A stretch of DNA of 64,000 bases, taken from assembly GCA_045658305.1 (NCBI GenBank), contig JAZOUT010000059.1:1-64000 (forward strand), written 5' to 3'. Positions within the stretch are counted from its first letter, which is position 1. The number at the start of each line of letters is the position of its first letter. This document shows, one piece after another, positions 61,380-64,000 of this stretch. The notes under the pieces were generated by a model that was given only the letters and a program-made list of their open reading frames with translations, searched no databases and was not told the DNA's origin. Made by a program: the position numbers and the translations under genes. This stretch comes from Aphodosoma sp045658305 (GTDB taxonomy: Bacteria > Bacteroidota > Bacteroidia > Bacteroidales > Paludibacteraceae).

Positions 61380-61434
61380 ACTATAAATATAGAATAAATA
61401 TAGGATAAATATAGGATAAATATACTATAATCCT
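61380..61434 (+). repeat. 11-bp iteron array, copy 5 (five units)
   Basis: Units: ACTATAAATAT, AGAATAAATAT, AGGATAAATAT twice, and ACTATAATCCT. The left flank CTACAACAT matches other copies. It lies in the 329-bp miaB-61581 gap, about 97 bp upstream of a TACCTTTG -7 box (61531-61538). The same gap holds a CCCTATTCC-type simple repeat (61330-61370) and a G8 tract (61498-61505); no gene. Confidence 0.85.
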
Positions 61435-61530
61435 ATCCCCACCCAGACCACCCTACACCCTTGCGAATACCCCTTTAATACTAAAAAATGTTAAATAGGG
61501 GGGGGTAATTCATAAATCAAAAATTTTTAC

Positions 61531-61538
61531 TACCTTTG
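61531..61538 (+). promoter_or_regulatory. -7 element of the outer-membrane protein gene, with an upstream G8 tract
   Basis: TACCTTTG lies 42 bp upstream of the start at 61581. A run of eight G at 61498-61505 ends 25 bp before it, near the -33 position. Length changes in that homopolymer could alter promoter strength. Confidence 0.5.
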
Positions 61539-61580
61539 CATCGCTAAAACAAAATACCTAATCAAAAAATCTAAAACATT

Positions 61581-62111
61581 ATGAAAAAATTATTTCTCTT
61601 ATTGTCTTTAATGGCAACAATCTCAATCTCTGCTCAAACCTACAAACACAGTTTCGGTATCTTAGTTGGTAGCTACAATGGTTTAAGCTACAAAACCTTA
61701 GTAAGCGAAAACTTTGCCATCCAAGCTGATTTAGGTGTCGGTTTTCTATCTGCACCAGGCTCCTACTTCATCGGTCCAGGCTTCATCCAAGCCAGTGAAA
61801 ACTCTTGGAACTTCTATGCCAACCCTAACCTCTCGTACCAAAAAACAATATATACTGCCGACTGGGGCAATATGAATGCCTTTATGGGTGGTGGCGTCTC
61901 TCTCGGTATCCACCAAAGTCTAAGAGGCTCTGGCTTTGCAGGCAAAACAGGAGCTAATATACTCATGGGTGTAGAATTCGGTTCAAACAATATACCACTC
62001 AATTTCGGATTCGACTTCCGTCCAGGATACGGAATGACCTTCTTCCATGGCATAGTAATCGGACACTTCTTTGATTGGGCACTCGCAGCAAGCATACGAT
62101 ACAGATTCTAA
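61581..62111 (+). CDS. Predicted outer-membrane beta-barrel protein (176 aa)
   Basis: A signal peptide (LFLLLSLMATISISAQ) precedes alternating strands rich in Gly and aromatics: FGILVGSYNGLSYKTLV, FAIQADLGVGFLSAPGSYF, LNFGFDFRPGYGMTFFHG. The C-terminus WALAASIRYRF ends in Phe, a BamA-recognised beta-signal. It fits a small eight-stranded barrel. No specific function. Monocistronic with its own promoter and terminator. Confidence 0.75.
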   Translation: MKKLFLLLSLMATISISAQTYKHSFGILVGSYNGLSYKTLVSENFAIQADLGVGFLSAPGSYFIGPGFIQASENSWNFYANPNLSYQKTIYTADWGNMNAFMGGGVSLGIHQSLRGSGFAGKTGANILMGVEFGSNNIPLNFGFDFRPGYGMTFFHGIVIGHFFDWALAASIRYRF

Positions 62112-62118
62112 TAAAAAA

Positions 62119-62153
62119 AATAAGACACTCAACAATTGAGTGTCTTATTTTCT
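62119..62153. terminator. Bidirectional terminator
   Basis: AATAAGACACTCAA-caa-TTGAGTGTCTTATT, flanked by A- and T-runs, separates the barrel protein gene from trmB. Confidence 0.88.
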
Positions 62154-62917
62154 TATTTTCCCATATCCAATTCCGAACGCTTCTTGCGCCCAAAACTACG
62201 ATACTCATCATACTCTATCTCTACGTCTGGCTCAACTAACTGAGCATCCACTGGCAATCTGAACTGCATATATTTAATATCAATACCTCGAGCCAACCAC
62301 TGACGTTCATAATAAGTCTTTATCTCCAACACAGGATCATCAGTCACATCACGATAAAGATTCTCCGTAACCACATTCACAGGCAAACCACTCGCCTCTG
62401 CCATCAATCGCGTGTATGTAAACAAAAAGTTACTATCACTTTTCAGGTGTACCAACCCACCATCCACCAACACCTTTTTATATAACCCCATAAAATAGGT
62501 AGATGTCAAGCGTTTATTCACCTTCTTCATCTGTGGATCAGCAAACGTAATCCATATTTCGCTCACCTCGCCTGGTGCAAAAAAATGCTCTATTGCATTG
62601 ATTCCTGTACGCAAGAAAGCGCAATTCTTCAACCCCGACTGATACGCCTCTGTCGCTCCTGTCCACATACGCGCACCCTTAATATCTATTCCAATAAAAT
62701 TCTTATCAGGATACTGACGCGCCAAACCTACTGCATATTCACCCTTACCGCATCCCAATTCCAACACTATCGGATTGTTATTGCCAAAATAACGCTCACC
62801 CCAATGTCCACGCATCTCAAACTGTGCGCCTATCTTAACTATATCATTGTATGACAATTGGAACACGTTAGGCAACTGCTCCATATCTGCAAACTTTTTT
62901 AACTTATTCTTTCCCAT
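62153..62917 (-). CDS. trmB: tRNA (guanine-N7)-methyltransferase TrmB
   Basis: TrmB methylates G46 in the tRNA variable loop. SAM-binding and family motifs: VLELGCGKGEYAVGLARQYP near residue 47, NFIGIDIKGARMW near 70, and ITFADPQMKKVNKRLT near 118 (catalytic Asp followed by the tRNA-binding stretch). Start ATG 62917 (MGKNKLKKFADMEQ, 254 aa) is preferred over the frame's first codon at 62932. Confidence 0.94.
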   Translation of the reverse strand: MGKNKLKKFADMEQLPNVFQLSYNDIVKIGAQFEMRGHWGERYFGNNNPIVLELGCGKGEYAVGLARQYPDKNFIGIDIKGARMWTGATEAYQSGLKNCAFLRTGINAIEHFFAPGEVSEIWITFADPQMKKVNKRLTSTYFMGLYKKVLVDGGLVHLKSDSNFLFTYTRLMAEASGLPVNVVTENLYRDVTDDPVLEIKTYYERQWLARGIDIKYMQFRLPVDAQLVEPDVEIEYDEYRSFGRKKRSELDMGK

Positions 62918-62953
62918 ATATATTAATAGCAAAAAATCCCTACTCCTTACTCC

Positions 62954-63424
62954 CTACTCCTTAACTAAAACTTGCATCCCAATATTAGTAACTCCTCGCA
63001 ACTCATCCTCACGCATTCCCTGACGAATTTCATATCTATACACTCCCTCTTGCGAATAATGCAAATCCTCTTTATAGTAATAAAGCGAAGTATATAGCGA
63101 ACCTATGCCCGAGCCAAGCCAACGCCCATAGTTATCCGCAAGATAATACTCTATTGTATCACAAGTAAAACTACTATCAGGAGCAATCTCAGTAACGAAC
63201 AACCACAAATTTTGATACGCATAATCACCACTATTACGAATCAATATTGCCGACTCATAATTTGCCGTAGTATCAGTAATCGCAACTTCAAAACGAGCCA
63301 CACTATCGCAATGCCAAGTAGGATTTGCCACTCGCACCGAATTATCGTACACCACATTCGAATTACAACCCACCAATAAAACTACTACCAACAAATTAAA
63401 AATACATTTCACTAATTTACTCAT
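62954..63424 (-). CDS. gldH: Gliding-motility-type lipoprotein GldH
   Basis: A lipoprotein signal (FNLLVVVLLVGC) is followed by NSVRVANPTWHCDSVARFEV and a beta-rich domain (SAILIRNSGDYAYQNLWLFV). The C-terminal part is YRYEIRQGMREDELRGVTNI. GldH is needed for gliding in Flavobacterium but is also kept in non-gliding Bacteroidales, where its role is unclear. Start ATG 63424 overlaps the ricT stop by 8 nt. A CTCCTTAC-type simple repeat fills the gap to trmB (62937-62962). Confidence 0.9.
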   Translation of the reverse strand: MSKLVKCIFNLLVVVLLVGCNSNVVYDNSVRVANPTWHCDSVARFEVAITDTTANYESAILIRNSGDYAYQNLWLFVTEIAPDSSFTCDTIEYYLADNYGRWLGSGIGSLYTSLYYYKEDLHYSQEGVYRYEIRQGMREDELRGVTNIGMQVLVKE

Positions 63425-64000
63425 TACCATCCTCTCTACGATTTCTATTATTTGAACGATGTTCATTAGATTGTTGTCCATTTGCTCTACGTCCACCATT
63501 ACGATAACCATCTCGTCCACCTCTATCGCGACGTTCGAAACGACGATGTTCGCCACCTTGCTTTTTATCGAAACGTGTCAAACTATCTTGCCCAACTACA
63601 TTCTGATAATCAACCGAAGCCGCAGTCTCACCCTCTTTCACAACTAACGACACAACCTTCTCGCCACGACGATTGATTGCCATAATCTCTTTCGCACGTT
63701 CCACACTAATCACTTGCAAGTTAGCAGGAATATTTTGGTCCGAACTATATGTCAACTGACGTTTAAATACATCTGCTTTAAAGAAATAGTATGTACCCTC
63801 AACAGTCTCCAACGGAATCTCTTTCGAAGGAAAATCTTTTTGTGCATCAACATACATCGGTGCTTCAAAGTTCACACAACATTTAATCTTAGCACATTGC
63901 CCAGCCAATTTGAACGGATTAGTACTCAAATCCTGATAACGAGCCGCAGTAGTCGAAACGCTCACGAAATTACTCATCCAAGTAGTACAACACAACTCAC
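63417..64000 (-). CDS. ricT: PSP1/RicT-family protein, 3' part (runs off the window)
   Basis: The readable C-terminal part contains the PSP1-domain signature: STTAARYQDLSTNPFKLAGQ, then CAKIKCCVNFEAP with the paired Cys. A basic, Arg/Gly-rich tail follows (RFERRDRGGRDGYRNGGR), likely RNA-binding and disordered. RicT (YaaT) proteins form the iron-sulfur Y-complex that affects RNase Y in Firmicutes; the Bacteroidota role is less clear. The frame is still open at 64000, so the N-terminus lies beyond the window. It overlaps gldH, as in related genomes. Confidence 0.9.
   Translation of the reverse strand, partial: ELCCTTWMSNFVSVSTTAARYQDLSTNPFKLAGQCAKIKCCVNFEAPMYVDAQKDFPSKEIPLETVEGTYYFFKADVFKRQLTYSSDQNIPANLQVISVERAKEIMAINRRGEKVVSLVVKEGETAASVDYQNVVGQDSLTRFDKKQGGEHRRFERRDRGGRDGYRNGGRRANGQQSNEHRSNNRNRREDGNE

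Noticed and set aside
1..64000. CRISPR arrays, tRNA or rRNA genes, integrases, transposases, prophage
   Set aside because: Looked for on both strands. The only tandem repeats are the 11-bp arrays and simple repeats without spacers; no tRNA cloverleaf or recombinase motif was seen.

Overview
The window is chromosomal DNA from a member of the Bacteroidales (phylum Bacteroidota), probably a host-associated, low-GC species. Evidence: a fused SecDF, the RprX/RprY two-component pair, a GldH lipoprotein, a secreted protein ending in a type IX secretion (T9SS) sorting tail, the uppS-bamA-ompH-ompH-ompH-murI cluster, a Bacteroidota-type urocanate hydratase, and promoters of the form TTTG/TTG-N19-20-TAnnTTTG. 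I found no tRNA, rRNA, CRISPR array, integrase or transposase. The genus is not determined.

Layout. 1-4.0 kb: secDF behind repeat-rich DNA. 4.0-10.3 kb: an accessory stretch with a rod-shaped structured RNA abutting an XRE-type regulator, two tiny genes, a WG-repeat protein, a lipoprotein, and an AAA ATPase gene broken by a 2-nt insertion in its P-loop. 10.3-18.9 kb: housekeeping genes radA, serS, ttcA-like and trmD, then a glycerophosphodiesterase, a YhhQ-type transporter with a radical SAM partner (possible queuosine/queuine salvage), and an ECF sigma factor with a membrane partner. 18.9-25.2 kb: an AT-rich accessory island on the minus strand. It holds an HNH protein, a fused methyltransferase-HIT protein with a Myb/SANT-like tail, a periplasmic protein, a second HNH protein with an unknown partner, and a DUF3791/DUF3990 toxin-antitoxin-like triplet. 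25.4-32.3 kb: a ferredoxin-like protein carrying in-frame repeat insertions, corA, ksgA, gtrA, a flippase-like membrane protein and rprXY. 32.3-39.6 kb: pckA, a T9SS cargo protein, hutH and hutU. 40.1-45.7 kb: a plus-strand cluster of ybeY, recO, MATE, cytidylate-kinase-like and folK genes (successive starts overlap or abut), then ansA behind its own promoter and an HhH protein. 45.7-53.2 kb: the envelope-biogenesis cluster (outer-membrane protein, uppS, bamA, three Skp/OmpH proteins, murI, exonuclease). 53.5-64 kb: an ABC ATPase, a conserved unknown, polyprenyl synthase, ddl, rluD, a PASTA protein, rpmH, miaB, an outer-membrane protein, trmB, gldH and the 3' part of ricT.

The most striking unexplained structure is in the repeats. 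(1) Five intergenic arrays share a near-fixed design of five or six 11-bp units, all reading in the same direction, at about 358, 32353, 39837, 53433 and 61380. (2) A GC-rich palindromic element occurs three times between genes and twice, in frame, inside the ferredoxin-like gene. (3) A CTCC(C/T)T-type tandem repeat sits in frame in the radical SAM gene. (4) A MITE-like family has AGACAGAATGACATAAG-type inverted termini. (5) A roughly 75-bp dispersed repeat lies between bamA and ompH and again near trmD. The best candidate for an undescribed protein system is the HNH plus methyltransferase-HIT operon at 21.1-23.8 kb.
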